Source: Clostridia bacterium
GTDB lineage: Bacteria > Bacillota > Clostridia > Oscillospirales > QAKW01
Assembly: GCA_017464525.1 (NCBI GenBank)
Contig: JAFTZM010000031.1
Location: forward strand, 1 to 64,000
Direction of reading: 5' to 3'
Length of the DNA: 64,000 nt
The notes beneath the pieces are model-generated. The model was given only the letters and a program-made list of their open reading frames with translations. It was not told where the DNA came from and did not search any database. The position numbers were made by a program, and so were the translations under genes. Of this stretch, positions 7,364 through 16,164 are shown one piece after another; the first letter of the stretch is position 1; the number at the start of each line of letters is the position of its first letter.

Positions 7364-8131
7364 TCAACGAAATACTTCCGACATCCTTATCATTTTTTGA
7401 ATTTCAGCCTCGAAATCGGAAGAACTTCCCATTTCCAGGGTCAGGCGGCCGTTATAGCCGCATTTTTTCAGGGCGGCGGCCCAGCGGAGGCAGGTCTCCC
7501 GATCCTTCTCGATGGGTGCCAGGCGGCTTTCATGGGGGCGGGCGATATGGGCATGGATCAGCCACTCCCCGGCCTGCTCCAGATCCTCGACGGGCTCACC
7601 CACCATATGCATATGATAAAAATCCACCAGCAGCCCCACATGAGGATGGTTCAATTCCCTGCAGAGGGCCAGCCCTTCGGCGACGGTATTGATCAGATTG
7701 GTCTCGCTGAAATTCAGCGGTTCCAGCGCGATCTTTATCCGATGGCCGCCGGCGATATCGCCGCAGAGCCGCAGCACCTCTTTAAACTGCTCCACCGCCC
7801 TTTCCCGGGGGAAGCCCTCTGGAATGCTGCGCAGCTTGCCGTTGCCCAGCACCACGATCCCGACCCCCAGTTTTGCGGCCCGGGCCAACGCCTTTTCAGC
7901 ATAGGCGGCCAGTGCCTCAAGATCCACATCGCCGGTGAGGCGGTATTCCCGGGGGAAGAAGATCGCACAGGTCTCCACCGGCAGACCGGCCTCCTCAAAG
8001 GCCGCCCGGGCATCCTCAAATTCCGGCTGAGAAAGACCGGCTAGCCAACTGAGATTCCATTCAAAATAATCATAGCCGGCATCCTTCACCGGCAAGAGAT
8101 TTTCCAGTTTACTGCAAACACCAAATCGCAT
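7364..8131 (-). CDS. Sugar phosphate isomerase/epimerase (TIM barrel)
   Basis: 255 residues from ATG 8131, chosen because AAGGAGGGG lies just upstream; an in-frame start 36 nt earlier has none. The fold is the xylose-isomerase-like/AP-endonuclease-2 barrel: MRFGVCSKLENLLPVKDAGY at strand 1, then conserved metal-site strands IKIALEPLN, HVGLLVDFYH and IHAHIARP, ending NGRLTLEMGS. Such enzymes isomerise or epimerise keto-sugars or inositols in the cytoplasm. The substrate is unknown. It is the first gene of a minus-strand pair with cinA-like and diverges from the AraC gene at 8251. Confidence 0.85.
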   Translation of the reverse strand: MRFGVCSKLENLLPVKDAGYDYFEWNLSWLAGLSQPEFEDARAAFEEAGLPVETCAIFFPREYRLTGDVDLEALAAYAEKALARAAKLGVGIVVLGNGKLRSIPEGFPRERAVEQFKEVLRLCGDIAGGHRIKIALEPLNFSETNLINTVAEGLALCRELNHPHVGLLVDFYHMHMVGEPVEDLEQAGEWLIHAHIARPHESRLAPIEKDRETCLRWAAALKKCGYNGRLTLEMGSSSDFEAEIQKMIRMSEVFR

Positions 8132-8202
8132 GGTACCCCTCCTTTTTTCTTCATTATAGCAACTCAATCAGCAAATGAACATTGCTGTTTTCGGCAAAAA
8201 CA

Positions 8203-8231
8203 TTGTAATTTGGTTCATCCTTTGTTAGAAT
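8203..8231 (+). promoter_or_regulatory. Promoter of the AraC gene at 8251
   Basis: TTGTAA (8203-8208), 17-nt spacer, TAGAAT (8226-8231). A minus-strand TATAAT for the isomerase lies at 8153-8158 in the same gap. Confidence 0.6.
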
Positions 8232-8250
8232 AAAGAGAGGAGGGATCGCC

Positions 8251-9051
8251 ATGCAAGAAACGCTTATGATGTTCCGCGATCGGGGGCTGAATGTCTATCA
8301 CCACATCGACCATGAGCCCCAAAGCAATTGTCCCATGCACACGCACGATTACATTGAATTATATTATTTTATCTCCGGAGATTGCCTCTGCCTGGTGGAG
8401 GGCACCGAATACCGGCTGAAGCCCCGGGACATTCTGATCATTCGTCCCTTTGAAGCCCACACCATGTGGTGGTTCTCCAACCGGCCCTACGAACGGATCG
8501 GATTTCAGTTTCCGGTGAAATTATTAAAGGAAGCAGATCCCGATGGGGGGATCTATGCCCATCTGATGGCCCGCCCTTTGGGTACCGAAAACCGGTTTAC
8601 CGATGCAGATTTCGGCCACACCTTCTGCGCCGATTGCCTGCAGAGCATGACCCCGGAGATCTCCCGGGCGGGGGTACTGGCCAGGGCCCTTTTACTGCTG
8701 ACCGAGGCCAAGCGGGTCTCGCAGGGGCGAGGAAATGGGTACCGCTCCACGGGGCTGGAAGCACGGATCATTGATTTTGTAAATCAAAAGCTCTTTTCTC
8801 CCCTCACCGCCGAGGAGGTGAGCCGGGAATTCTTTATCAGCCGTTCCCAGATCAACCGCATCTTCAAGAAATATACCGGCTCCTCCTTAGGACAGTACAT
8901 CACCGCCAAGCGGATGACCACCGCCCGCAGCCGGATCCACAACGGAGAGCCCGCCATGCTGGTGGCCGCCGAATGCGGATATACCGATTATTCTGCCTTT
9001 TACCGGGCCTATATTAAGTTTTTCGGCGCTTCGCCGAAGAAGGATCTTTAG
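8251..9051 (+). CDS. AraC-family transcriptional regulator
   Basis: 266 residues with GAGGAGGG ahead of ATG 8251. The cupin sensor is recognisable from CPMHTHDYIELYYFISGDCL and RPFEAHTMWW. The C-terminal helix-turn-helix pair starts at LTAEEVSREFFISRSQINRI and ends with CGYTDYSAFYRAYIKFFGAS. It diverges from the sugar isomerase/cinA-like pair, which it probably controls in response to a sugar. It converges with the DMT transporter gene with 28 nt between stops. Confidence 0.9.
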   Translation: MQETLMMFRDRGLNVYHHIDHEPQSNCPMHTHDYIELYYFISGDCLCLVEGTEYRLKPRDILIIRPFEAHTMWWFSNRPYERIGFQFPVKLLKEADPDGGIYAHLMARPLGTENRFTDADFGHTFCADCLQSMTPEISRAGVLARALLLLTEAKRVSQGRGNGYRSTGLEARIIDFVNQKLFSPLTAEEVSREFFISRSQINRIFKKYTGSSLGQYITAKRMTTARSRIHNGEPAMLVAAECGYTDYSAFYRAYIKFFGASPKKDL

Positions 9052-9079
9052 ACATGACGGATATCAAAGGGATGTTCCC

Positions 9080-9907
9080 TCAGAGGTTCAGCAGCAGGAT
9101 GGCCCCGAGGCCGGCGGCCAGGCCCAGCAGCTGCATCCCTTTTAGCTTTTCCTTAAATACAATTCGCCCAATGAGCCACACCGCAATCACATTGGCCACC
9201 GACACCACCGGGAACAGCACGGATGCCTTTTCGGCAGCGGCCAGATACAGCACGATATAGTTGGCAGCGCCGTTCATCAGCCCGGCGGCAAGACCCGGCA
9301 GGCTGAGGGTAAACTTCTGCTTTTCCCCAAGACCGGCCCCACTCAGCAGCACCAATACTGCCAGCATAGCCGCCAGCATAAACACGGTGCGGTACTGCCC
9401 GGGGTAACAGATCTGATGATATTTCTGGATCAGGGAGCAGGCGCCGTTGGCGGCGAGGGTCAGAAAGGCATAGACCGACCACCTCACCGAAAGACCGTCC
9501 TCCTTTTTAAAATTGAGTAACAGGATGGCCGCCAGCAAAAGGATCATACCGATACCGCCGGGTAGCGTCAACGGCTCCTTCCAGACGGTGATGCCGAAAA
9601 GAAAGGGAATGATCAGGGAAAAGGAGGCGATGATGCTGGTCAGCGCCATCGGACCCATGGCCAGCGCCTTAAAGCCGGTGTGCATGGAAAGGCAGAGCGC
9701 CGCACCGTAGCCCAGCCCGAAAAGCCAGCTAGGGAGGTGAAGCTCCAGCCCGTTCAGCAGGCCGAAGAGCAGAAACACCAGGCTCCCCGCCAGCGCCTTA
9801 TTTAGATTGAACACCACCGCCTTACCGCCCTTGGCGGCATACTGCTTTCCCAGCGCCGATTGGCCGGCGGAGCAACCCACATTCAGCAAATATAAAAATG
9901 GGATCAT
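9080..9907 (-). CDS. EamA/DMT-superfamily transporter
   Basis: 275 residues starting at ATG 9907, whose ATGA overlaps the stop of the GH20-like gene; GGAG lies 10 nt upstream. Ten hydrophobic segments in two repeats (for example SIIASFSLIIPFLFGITVW and ANVIAVWLIGRIVFKEKLKG) fit the drug/metabolite transporter family of the cytoplasmic membrane. Coupling to a hexosaminidase-like hydrolase suggests transport of a sugar or sugar product, but DMT substrates vary widely and direction is unknown. Confidence 0.85.
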   Translation of the reverse strand: MIPFLYLLNVGCSAGQSALGKQYAAKGGKAVVFNLNKALAGSLVFLLFGLLNGLELHLPSWLFGLGYGAALCLSMHTGFKALAMGPMALTSIIASFSLIIPFLFGITVWKEPLTLPGGIGMILLLAAILLLNFKKEDGLSVRWSVYAFLTLAANGACSLIQKYHQICYPGQYRTVFMLAAMLAVLVLLSGAGLGEKQKFTLSLPGLAAGLMNGAANYIVLYLAAAEKASVLFPVVSVANVIAVWLIGRIVFKEKLKGMQLLGLAAGLGAILLLNL

Positions 9908-11247
9908 ACCTCGATCTGCTCCTTTTTCCAGCCGCAATCGGCATAGGAATTGCCCTCAAAGCTCACCCGCCGCAGAAGGGTGGCCGTCTCCTCCCGAAGG
10001 CCGCTGAACCGGGACCAGGAAAATTCTGCGGCACCGCAGGCCCGGGCACAGCCCAGCACCGAGGGCATTCTCTCACCCAGGGTATGCCAGGTGGTCATCA
10101 TGACGCCATGGAAACCGTTTTCCGCAACGGTCTGCACCATGGCGGTATAGTTTTCCGGCTCGTACCAGGGGGCACCCATGGCGTCGCGGATATTATTCTT
10201 CAAGCTCATCAGCGTCTCCACCGGCGCTTCCGGCATATGATACTGCCAATCCACCAGCACGGTGGCGGGATGCAGCGCATTTTGCAGCAGTTCCACCTCA
10301 CCGGGAGCGCAGGTGGCGGCAGCTTTATATTTTTTATTGTAGCGATCCCGTTCCAGCAGCATATCCATCCAGATCATGGGGCGGCGGCCCTCAGCAGCCA
10401 CCTCGGCGGTGAGGTTCCTTAAGTAGTCCGGCAGCTTTTGCCGTTCCTCCTCGCAGCGGGTGTAATAATAAGCCTCATCGCAGCCGATATGCAGATATTC
10501 CCCCTCCCCGTAGAGCTCGTAAAGCTCCAGGCGGATCTGCTTCAGCAGGTCATGCACCTTGGGGGAATGGATATTCCAGGCCCAGCCATCGGGGGTGAAC
10601 AGCTCCTGGAGGGCCGGGTTCTGATCCAGCACCACATGCTTGCCGTATATGACCCGGCAGGCGGTGGCGTGGCCCAGCTGATTGAACATGGGGATGGGCT
10701 CCATCCCCCATGCCCGTACCTCCCGGAGAAGCTCCTGCACCTGCGCCTTGGTAAAGGCATTCGGCCAAGCCAGCTCCCGGAGGCAATCATATTGCAGCAT
10801 CCCCCAGAATTCGATCACCAGGTGGGTATACTGGCAGAGGCCTGCCAGCCGCACCAATTTTTTAATAAAATACAGGTCATTTTCCGGGAAAACGCAGAGA
10901 TGCAGCATTCGGTTCCGGACGGTAAAGCGGCTTTGCTCCAGAGCAGGGGCCATAAAGAGCACGCCTTCCTTCAGCTCGATCTTCATCAGCAGCGCCACGA
11001 TCCCCCGCATCAGGCCGCCCGGATCCCGCCCGGTAACGGCGGCGCCGGTCTCGCTTACCAAAAGGGCATATTCCTTCCCTTCCTGCAATACCGGAGGAAG
11101 TTCATTTCCCAGAGCAAAGGTCAGGCGGTCACAGCCCACCGGCACCAGTTCCGACCTTCCAAAGCAGAAACGGCTCCAAAGGGTGGCCACCAGTGAAAGA
11201 TCCAATTTGCTGCAGCCGATGGCGTTCATTTTATTTTCGATCTTCAT
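9904..11247 (-). CDS. GH20-like beta-N-acetylhexosaminidase
   Basis: 447 residues; GGGAGGTGAG precedes ATG 11247. A small N-terminal domain is followed by a TIM barrel. HIGCDEAYYY holds the Asp257-Glu258 pair typical of GH20 (family consensus H-x-G-x-DE), where Glu is the acid/base and Asp orients the substrate acetamido group. There is no signal peptide, so it should act in the cytoplasm on imported amino-sugar glycosides. It is translationally coupled to the DMT transporter. The divergent AraC gene at 11378 is the likely regulator. It is shorter and more divergent than classic GH20, so the exact substrate is uncertain. Confidence 0.8.
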   Translation of the reverse strand: MKIENKMNAIGCSKLDLSLVATLWSRFCFGRSELVPVGCDRLTFALGNELPPVLQEGKEYALLVSETGAAVTGRDPGGLMRGIVALLMKIELKEGVLFMAPALEQSRFTVRNRMLHLCVFPENDLYFIKKLVRLAGLCQYTHLVIEFWGMLQYDCLRELAWPNAFTKAQVQELLREVRAWGMEPIPMFNQLGHATACRVIYGKHVVLDQNPALQELFTPDGWAWNIHSPKVHDLLKQIRLELYELYGEGEYLHIGCDEAYYYTRCEEERQKLPDYLRNLTAEVAAEGRRPMIWMDMLLERDRYNKKYKAAATCAPGEVELLQNALHPATVLVDWQYHMPEAPVETLMSLKNNIRDAMGAPWYEPENYTAMVQTVAENGFHGVMMTTWHTLGERMPSVLGCARACGAAEFSWSRFSGLREETATLLRRVSFEGNSYADCGWKKEQIEV

Positions 11248-11285
11248 TTTTTCTCACCTCCCTTTCAGTATAACAAAAATCGCAA

Positions 11286-11308
11286 GGTTGAAAACCCACT
11301 TTTCAACC
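11286..11308. promoter_or_regulatory. Inverted repeat between the GH20 and AraC genes
   Basis: Perfect 8-bp arms GGTTGAAA (11286-11293) and TTTCAACC (11301-11308); a further TTTCAAC follows at 11322-11328. Probable AraC operator. Confidence 0.5.
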
Positions 11309-11330
11309 AAAAAGGTGGATATTTCAACAG

Positions 11331-11359
11331 TTGATTTTATTGATTATTGATGTTATACT
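11331..11359 (+). promoter_or_regulatory. Promoter of the AraC gene at 11378
   Basis: TTGATT (11331-11336), 17-nt spacer, TATACT (11354-11359). Confidence 0.6.
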
Positions 11360-11377
11360 ATCTTTGAGGTGGATTAT

Positions 11378-12115
11378 ATGTTTTACCATTGCGAAAATCC
11401 CGTTATAGAGCTGATCGGTGTGGAGCAGCTGTGCTGGCAGGCAAGTGTTGTGGATGTGGCACCCCGCGGCCATGCGGCGCTGGCCTTCCGCATCCGGGGC
11501 ACCGCCCTCATCGACGGGCGTTATATCGGCACCGGGGATCTCCTTTACCTGCCCCAAGGGATGGGATATCACGCCGAGTATACCGACACGGAGATGCTGG
11601 TGTTTCATTTTGTGACCGCCCGGGCAGACCGGAAGCCGGAGATCTACCCCCTGGCCAACACAGAGGAGATCTACAAAGCCTTTTCCCGGGCCCGCAGGCT
11701 CTGGAAAAACCGGGAGCCGGGCTATCAGGCTAACATTCTGGCCCTGCTTTATCAGATCTTAGGGCAGCTTTGCGCAGAAGAGACCGAGAGCCGCCTGCCT
11801 GCCCATTTCACCGCCGCAGTCTCCGCCCTCAACACCCATTTCAGGGACGGCAGCCTCAGTATCAGCGGCATCTGCCGGCAGGCAGGGCTCGGGGAGACGG
11901 CCTTCCGGCAGCTTTTCAAGACCCATTACCGCAAGACCCCGGTGGAATATCTCACCCAATTGCGGCTGGAATATGCCCGGGGGCTGATCGCCGCAGGCTG
12001 CCCGGTGGAAACTGCGGCATCGGAAAGCGGATTTAACGATCCGAAGTATTTTGCCCGGGTGGTGCGCAGAGTTTATGACTGTTCCCCCAAGGAATGGAAG
12101 ACCTACGGAAAATAA
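11378..12115 (+). CDS. AraC-family transcriptional regulator
   Basis: 245 residues from ATG 11378; the upstream GTG at 11369 lies within the GAGGTGG ribosome site, so the ATG is preferred. An AraC-binding-like cupin (YIGTGDLLYLPQGMGYHAEY) precedes two helix-turn-helix units (LSISGICRQAGLGETAFRQL and CPVETAASESGFNDPKYFAR). It diverges from the GH20/DMT operon and probably controls it. Confidence 0.88.
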   Translation: MFYHCENPVIELIGVEQLCWQASVVDVAPRGHAALAFRIRGTALIDGRYIGTGDLLYLPQGMGYHAEYTDTEMLVFHFVTARADRKPEIYPLANTEEIYKAFSRARRLWKNREPGYQANILALLYQILGQLCAEETESRLPAHFTAAVSALNTHFRDGSLSISGICRQAGLGETAFRQLFKTHYRKTPVEYLTQLRLEYARGLIAAGCPVETAASESGFNDPKYFARVVRRVYDCSPKEWKTYGK

Positions 12116-12195
12116 ATGATAATTTACAATTTTTGTCTGCAAAATTTATAAACCTATGATATAATAGAATCAATATTTCGAAAGGCGGTGGTGGA

Positions 12196-13737
12196 TTGAA
12201 TCCCAAATTAAAAGAAAAGACCCTGGAATCACTCTCCGCGGTTCTTCCCATTACCGGTATTATGCTGATGATCAGCATTTTTCTGGTGCCCATGGAGCTG
12301 GGAACCATGGTGATGTTTCTGGCGGGAGCCATCCTGCTGATCTTCGGCATGGGCTTTTTCCAGCTGGGCGCTGAAATGTCCATGACCCCCATCGGGGAGG
12401 GGATCGGGATGCAGATCTCCAAGACCCGGCGAGTCTGGATGGTTTTACTGGTGGGCTTTGTGATGGGGGTGATCATCACCGTCTCGGAGCCGGATCTGCA
12501 GGTTCTGGCCGAGCAGGTACCCTCGGTGCCCAACATGGTACTGATCCTGACCGTTGCGGTGGGGGTAGGCATCTTTTTGGCGCTGGCCATCCTCCGGATC
12601 AAATTTCAGATCGATCTTTCCAAGATGCTCATTGTTTTGTATGTGATGCTGATTGGGGTCTCCTTTTTTGTACCCAAGGAGTTTCTGGCGGTGGCCTTCG
12701 ATTCCGGCGGTGTGACCACCGGCCCCATGACCGTTCCTTTCATTATGGCGCTGGGCGTAGGCCTGGCCTCCATGCGCAGCGATAAAAACTCCGCCAGCGA
12801 TAGCTTTGGCCTGGTGGCCCTTTCCAGCGTGGGCCCCATTCTGGCGGTGCTGATATTGGGTTGCTTTTACAAGCCCACCGAGGCTGCCTATTCCCTGGCT
12901 GAGGTGGCGGCGGTGGCCACCACCCGGGATGTGGTGCAGGTCTTCTTCTTTGAGCTGCCCCGCTATGCCTCGGAGGTCATCATTTCCCTGCTGCCCATTA
13001 TGGCGGTCTTTCTCCTCTTTCAGCTGGCGACCCGCCGTTACCAGCGGCGGCAGATGAAGCGGATCGCCGTGGGTATGATCTATACCTATGCCGGCCTGGT
13101 GCTGTTCCTTTGCGGCGTGAATGTGGGCTTTGCTCCGGTGGGTGCCTTTCTGGGCCAGGAGTTGGCAAGCCTGCCCTATAACTGGATCCTGGTGCCCATC
13201 GGAATGCTGATCGGTTACTACATTGTTAAGGCAGAGCCTGCCATTCAGGTGCTCAACCATCAGGTGGAAAATGTGACCGACGGTGCCATTTCAGTAAAGG
13301 CCATGAACCGCAGTATGTCCATCGGCGTGGCCATCAGTATCGGCCTTGCCATGCTGCGGGTGCTGCTGGGGATCCCCATTCAATGGATCATCATTCCCGG
13401 CTACGTGATCGCCCTGGTGATGTCCCGGTTTGTGCCCAAGATCTTTGTAGGTATCGCCTTCGACTCCGGCGGCGTGGCCAGCGGGCCCATGACCTCCACC
13501 TTTTTGCTGCCCCTCTCCATCGGCACCTGCCAGGCGCTGGGCGGCAACCTGATGACCGATGCCTTCGGCGTGGTGGCGCTGGTGGCGCTGACCCCGCTGA
13601 TCGCTATTCAGATCATGGGACTTGTTTACCGCGTTAAAACTGCCCAGCTGCAGAAGCTGGCGGTTATGCACCCCGGCCTTACCGAGGATTGCGACGAGAT
13701 CATAGACTTCGAGGAGGTGCCTGCCCATGAAAGCTAA
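12196..13737 (+). CDS. DUF1538 polytopic membrane protein
   Basis: 513 residues starting with TTG 12196 behind AAAGGCGGTGG; no better start is in frame. It is all helical membrane protein made of two homologous halves, each with the family loop: AFDSGGVTTGPMTVPFIMAL in the first and AFDSGGVASGPMTSTFLLPL in the second. DUF1538 proteins are suspected transporters without proven substrate. The start of the PII-like gene overlaps its end by 11 nt, which points to regulation by that protein. A TATAAT lies at 12160-12165. Confidence 0.88.
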   Translation: MNPKLKEKTLESLSAVLPITGIMLMISIFLVPMELGTMVMFLAGAILLIFGMGFFQLGAEMSMTPIGEGIGMQISKTRRVWMVLLVGFVMGVIITVSEPDLQVLAEQVPSVPNMVLILTVAVGVGIFLALAILRIKFQIDLSKMLIVLYVMLIGVSFFVPKEFLAVAFDSGGVTTGPMTVPFIMALGVGLASMRSDKNSASDSFGLVALSSVGPILAVLILGCFYKPTEAAYSLAEVAAVATTRDVVQVFFFELPRYASEVIISLLPIMAVFLLFQLATRRYQRRQMKRIAVGMIYTYAGLVLFLCGVNVGFAPVGAFLGQELASLPYNWILVPIGMLIGYYIVKAEPAIQVLNHQVENVTDGAISVKAMNRSMSIGVAISIGLAMLRVLLGIPIQWIIIPGYVIALVMSRFVPKIFVGIAFDSGGVASGPMTSTFLLPLSIGTCQALGGNLMTDAFGVVALVALTPLIAIQIMGLVYRVKTAQLQKLAVMHPGLTEDCDEIIDFEEVPAHES

Positions 13738-14395
13738 CGCCTATCAGCTGCTGATGCTGATCGCCACCCCCAAGCTGGCAGACAAAGCGGCAGAGATGTT
13801 TTTAAAAAGCGCGCTGCCCATTCAATATCGGCTGAACGCCAAGGGCACCGCCTCCAGCGAGATCATGGATACCTTAGGTCTGGGCAGCATCGATAAATGC
13901 GTGTTGCTCAGCACCGTGCCCCAAGCCTTCGGTCAGGCCATGCTGAAACAGCTCCATTCAAAGCTGCGGCTGGATGCGGTAAACAGCGGCATCGCCTTTA
14001 CCATCCCCCTGACGGGGGCCAGCAATCTGATGCTGCGGATGATGGAGCAGACCGCCGAAGAAACTAACGGAAAGGATGAAAGTACCATGGCAGAAAACAA
14101 TTATGCCCTGATTGCCGCCATTGTGAACAGAGGCTTCAGCAATGAGGTCATGGACGCTGCAAGAGCCGCCGGCGCCGGCGGCGGAACGGTGCTGCACAGC
14201 CGCAGCATCGGCGATGAAAAGGCCACCGGCTTCTGGGGCCTCAGCGTGCAGGAGGGAAAAGAGATCGTGCTGATCCTGGCCGATCACGAAAGCAAGAAGC
14301 AGATTATGACCGCCATCGGCGAAAAGTGCGGAATGCACAGCGAGGCCAAGGGCGTAGTTCTGTCTCTGCCCATCGATTCAGTAATGGGGATCTAA
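13727..14395 (+). CDS. PII-like protein with two tandem PII-type domains
   Basis: 222 residues. Residues about 6-105 (LLMLIATPKLADKAAEMFLK) and about 125-215 (ALIAAIVNRGFSNEVMDAAR, then GAGGGTVLHSRS) each look like a ferredoxin-like GlnB fold with its T-loop position. PII proteins sense nucleotides and small metabolites and bind transporters. Overlap with the DUF1538 gene supports a sensor role for that membrane protein. A fused tandem PII is less usual than the single-domain trimer. The N-terminal assignment rests on pattern only. Confidence 0.72.
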   Translation: MKANAYQLLMLIATPKLADKAAEMFLKSALPIQYRLNAKGTASSEIMDTLGLGSIDKCVLLSTVPQAFGQAMLKQLHSKLRLDAVNSGIAFTIPLTGASNLMLRMMEQTAEETNGKDESTMAENNYALIAAIVNRGFSNEVMDAARAAGAGGGTVLHSRSIGDEKATGFWGLSVQEGKEIVLILADHESKKQIMTAIGEKCGMHSEAKGVVLSLPIDSVMGI

Positions 14396-14399
14396 AGCA

Positions 14400-15071
14400 A
14401 TGTATGAACAAAAACAATTTAAAGACCTGAAATACCTGATCTCTCTGCCGGAGGAGCCGGCGGAAGGGGAACGGTTTCCGCTGGTGATCTTTCTTCACGG
14501 CGCCGGTACCCGCAGCGAAAATACCGCTCTTTTAGAAAGAAACAGCAATTTTGTAAATCTTTACAAGCGGCAGCAGGCCCGGGGCTATGTGCTGCTGGCG
14601 CCTCTTTGCAGCGTGAACAACTGGAACGAGGTGATGCCCACCCTACTGGAGCTGGTGGATACCGTACGCAACGCCCCTTACATCGACAGTAAGCGGGTGC
14701 ACCTGACCGGCAACAGCATGGGAGGCTACGGCACCTGGGAGCTTTCCTCCCTGCGGCCGGAATGGTTTGCATCCGCCATGCCGGTCTGTGGCGGCGGCAT
14801 CCCCTGGATGGCCGGCAAGCTGGTGGATCTACCCATCCGCACCTTCCACGGCCTTTGCGATCCCACGGTGGATCCCATTGAAAGCCTGCAGATGGCTAAG
14901 GCGGTCAACAAAAAGGGCGGTCATGCAGAGCTGATCCTCTTCCCGGAGCTGGCCCACAATTGCTGGGATCGGGTCTATTCCACCGAGGCAAACTACGACT
15001 GGCTGCTGAAATTTACCACCGACCGGGATAAATCCCTTTATGAAGACCTTAAAGGAGAGATCTACGGCTAA
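14400..15071 (+). CDS. Alpha/beta-hydrolase esterase (prolyl oligopeptidase/carboxylesterase type)
   Basis: 223 residues. FPLVIFLHGAGTRSENTALL gives the oxyanion strand, GNSMGGYGTWELS the nucleophile elbow (Ser106), LCDPTVDPIESLQMAKAV the acid region, and ELAHNCWDRV the catalytic His. No signal peptide, so cytoplasmic. It starts 4 nt after the PII-like gene and ends at a strong palindromic terminator, making it the third gene of the DUF1538 operon. Why an esterase is joined to this transporter is not clear. Confidence 0.85.
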   Translation: MYEQKQFKDLKYLISLPEEPAEGERFPLVIFLHGAGTRSENTALLERNSNFVNLYKRQQARGYVLLAPLCSVNNWNEVMPTLLELVDTVRNAPYIDSKRVHLTGNSMGGYGTWELSSLRPEWFASAMPVCGGGIPWMAGKLVDLPIRTFHGLCDPTVDPIESLQMAKAVNKKGGHAELILFPELAHNCWDRVYSTEANYDWLLKFTTDRDKSLYEDLKGEIYG

Positions 15072-15072
15072 T

Positions 15073-15107
15073 ATAAACGCGAGGTTCAATTTGAACCTCG
15101 CGTTTAT
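15073..15107. terminator. Perfect 17-bp palindromic terminator
   Basis: 17-bp arms with a one-base centre, ending the esterase operon on the plus strand and the Fic gene on the minus strand. Confidence 0.8.
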
Positions 15108-15108
15108 G

Positions 15109-16047
15109 TTATCTGAAATTTTTATGGCAGTATTGTTTTAAGAACGTTTTGATTTCACCGTTATCTTTGCCCTCGTAATATTGAATCAACAATTTCTTGA
15201 ATTCAGGTACTTGCGTTTCGGGAATAACAAGCAGACCGCCTGCTTTTGAGATCAGAAAATGATTTGCAAAAATTACCGAAGCCCGTTTATTGCCGTCATT
15301 AAAAATCTGCGTTTTCATACAGTAAAGGCATAATTCAACTGCGATATCGACGGGTGCGGCGCCCGAATTTATAATGGCTGAAATATTTTCAATCACGACC
15401 GTTTCAATCGGCAGTGGCGGAACATAAGAAGTACCGCCGATGGTCATAGGTATGCCACGTATTCTGCCGCCGTTTGCAAAAAAGCCTTCGTTTACAAGCC
15501 TGGCGATATGGCAAAGAATGGAATAATCGCTTTTTATCTGCAAAACATCTTTATCCAGAATAAACTCCCAAGCGTGTTTCAGATTGAGAATCTTTTGCAC
15601 ATCGGTCGCCGTGACTCCGTTTACCTTGCCGTTTTCAACGATATCCTCCGTCTGCGGAAACGATGTTGCAACCCCTTCCAAAACTGCCTGCTCGTAAATG
15701 GATAATTTCATATGGACCCGGGCAAAATCAAGGTTCAGCATCACCTCGGAGGGCAACTCATTTTCAGTAAACCCGAGTTCGGCAAGCGATTTTTCCACCT
15801 TACGGATCTGCTTACGCAGTTCCTTTGCCTCTACGTTGTTACGAAGCAGTAATTGATATAAAGTGTCAGAATATACATCAACATAAACAGAAGTCACCCG
15901 GCTGCCCACACGCTTACGGACATATAAATATCTTCCGCTTTGATTTTCTTTTATTTCGGGAGTGCCGTCATAGGCTAACAAATTAAGTCTGGCATATAGA
16001 TCCGCACGTTGCTGCAGTAATTCTTGTATTTCAGGATAGTTATTCAT
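15109..16047 (-). CDS. Fic-family protein with Gln in place of the catalytic His
   Basis: 312 residues from ATG 16047 (AAAGGAG upstream; the longer in-frame start at 16071 has none). The Fic core is seen in TQIFNDGNKRASVIFANHFL. The canonical motif is HxFxDGN(G/K)R; here the His position is Gln247 (codon 15306-15308) and the second Arg region is altered. AMPylation needs that His, so activity is doubtful or of another kind. An N-terminal helical region (residues 1-90) precedes the core. AT-rich compared with its left neighbours, suggesting transfer. The start region is flanked by an 18-bp inverted repeat (16060-16104). Confidence 0.82.
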   Translation of the reverse strand: MNNYPEIQELLQQRADLYARLNLLAYDGTPEIKENQSGRYLYVRKRVGSRVTSVYVDVYSDTLYQLLLRNNVEAKELRKQIRKVEKSLAELGFTENELPSEVMLNLDFARVHMKLSIYEQAVLEGVATSFPQTEDIVENGKVNGVTATDVQKILNLKHAWEFILDKDVLQIKSDYSILCHIARLVNEGFFANGGRIRGIPMTIGGTSYVPPLPIETVVIENISAIINSGAAPVDIAVELCLYCMKTQIFNDGNKRASVIFANHFLISKAGGLLVIPETQVPEFKKLLIQYYEGKDNGEIKTFLKQYCHKNFR

Positions 16048-16059
16048 ACCAAAACTCCT

Positions 16060-16104
16060 TTTAGGGAACATTTGTTAATCTAATTATAACAATTGTTCCC
16101 TAAA
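16060..16104 (-). promoter_or_regulatory. 18-bp inverted operator before the first fic gene
   Basis: Arms 16060-16077 and 16087-16104 match in 17 of 18 positions, 9 nt apart. Each arm contains GAAC-N4-GTTA, one base from the Gram-positive SOS box GAAC-N4-GTTC, and AGGGAA, which resembles the octamers before the second fic gene. Binder unknown. Confidence 0.6.
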
Positions 16105-16164
16105 CCATCAATGACTATTCCATTTTCCCCGGGGTGACTGTTTCAAAAAAGCGAGGTAATTTTT

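Noticed and set aside
9898..11196. Long plus-strand frames opposite the GH20-like gene
   Set aside because: Mirror frames of a GC-rich coding gene with His/Gln/Gly-rich, low-quality composition and no ribosome sites.
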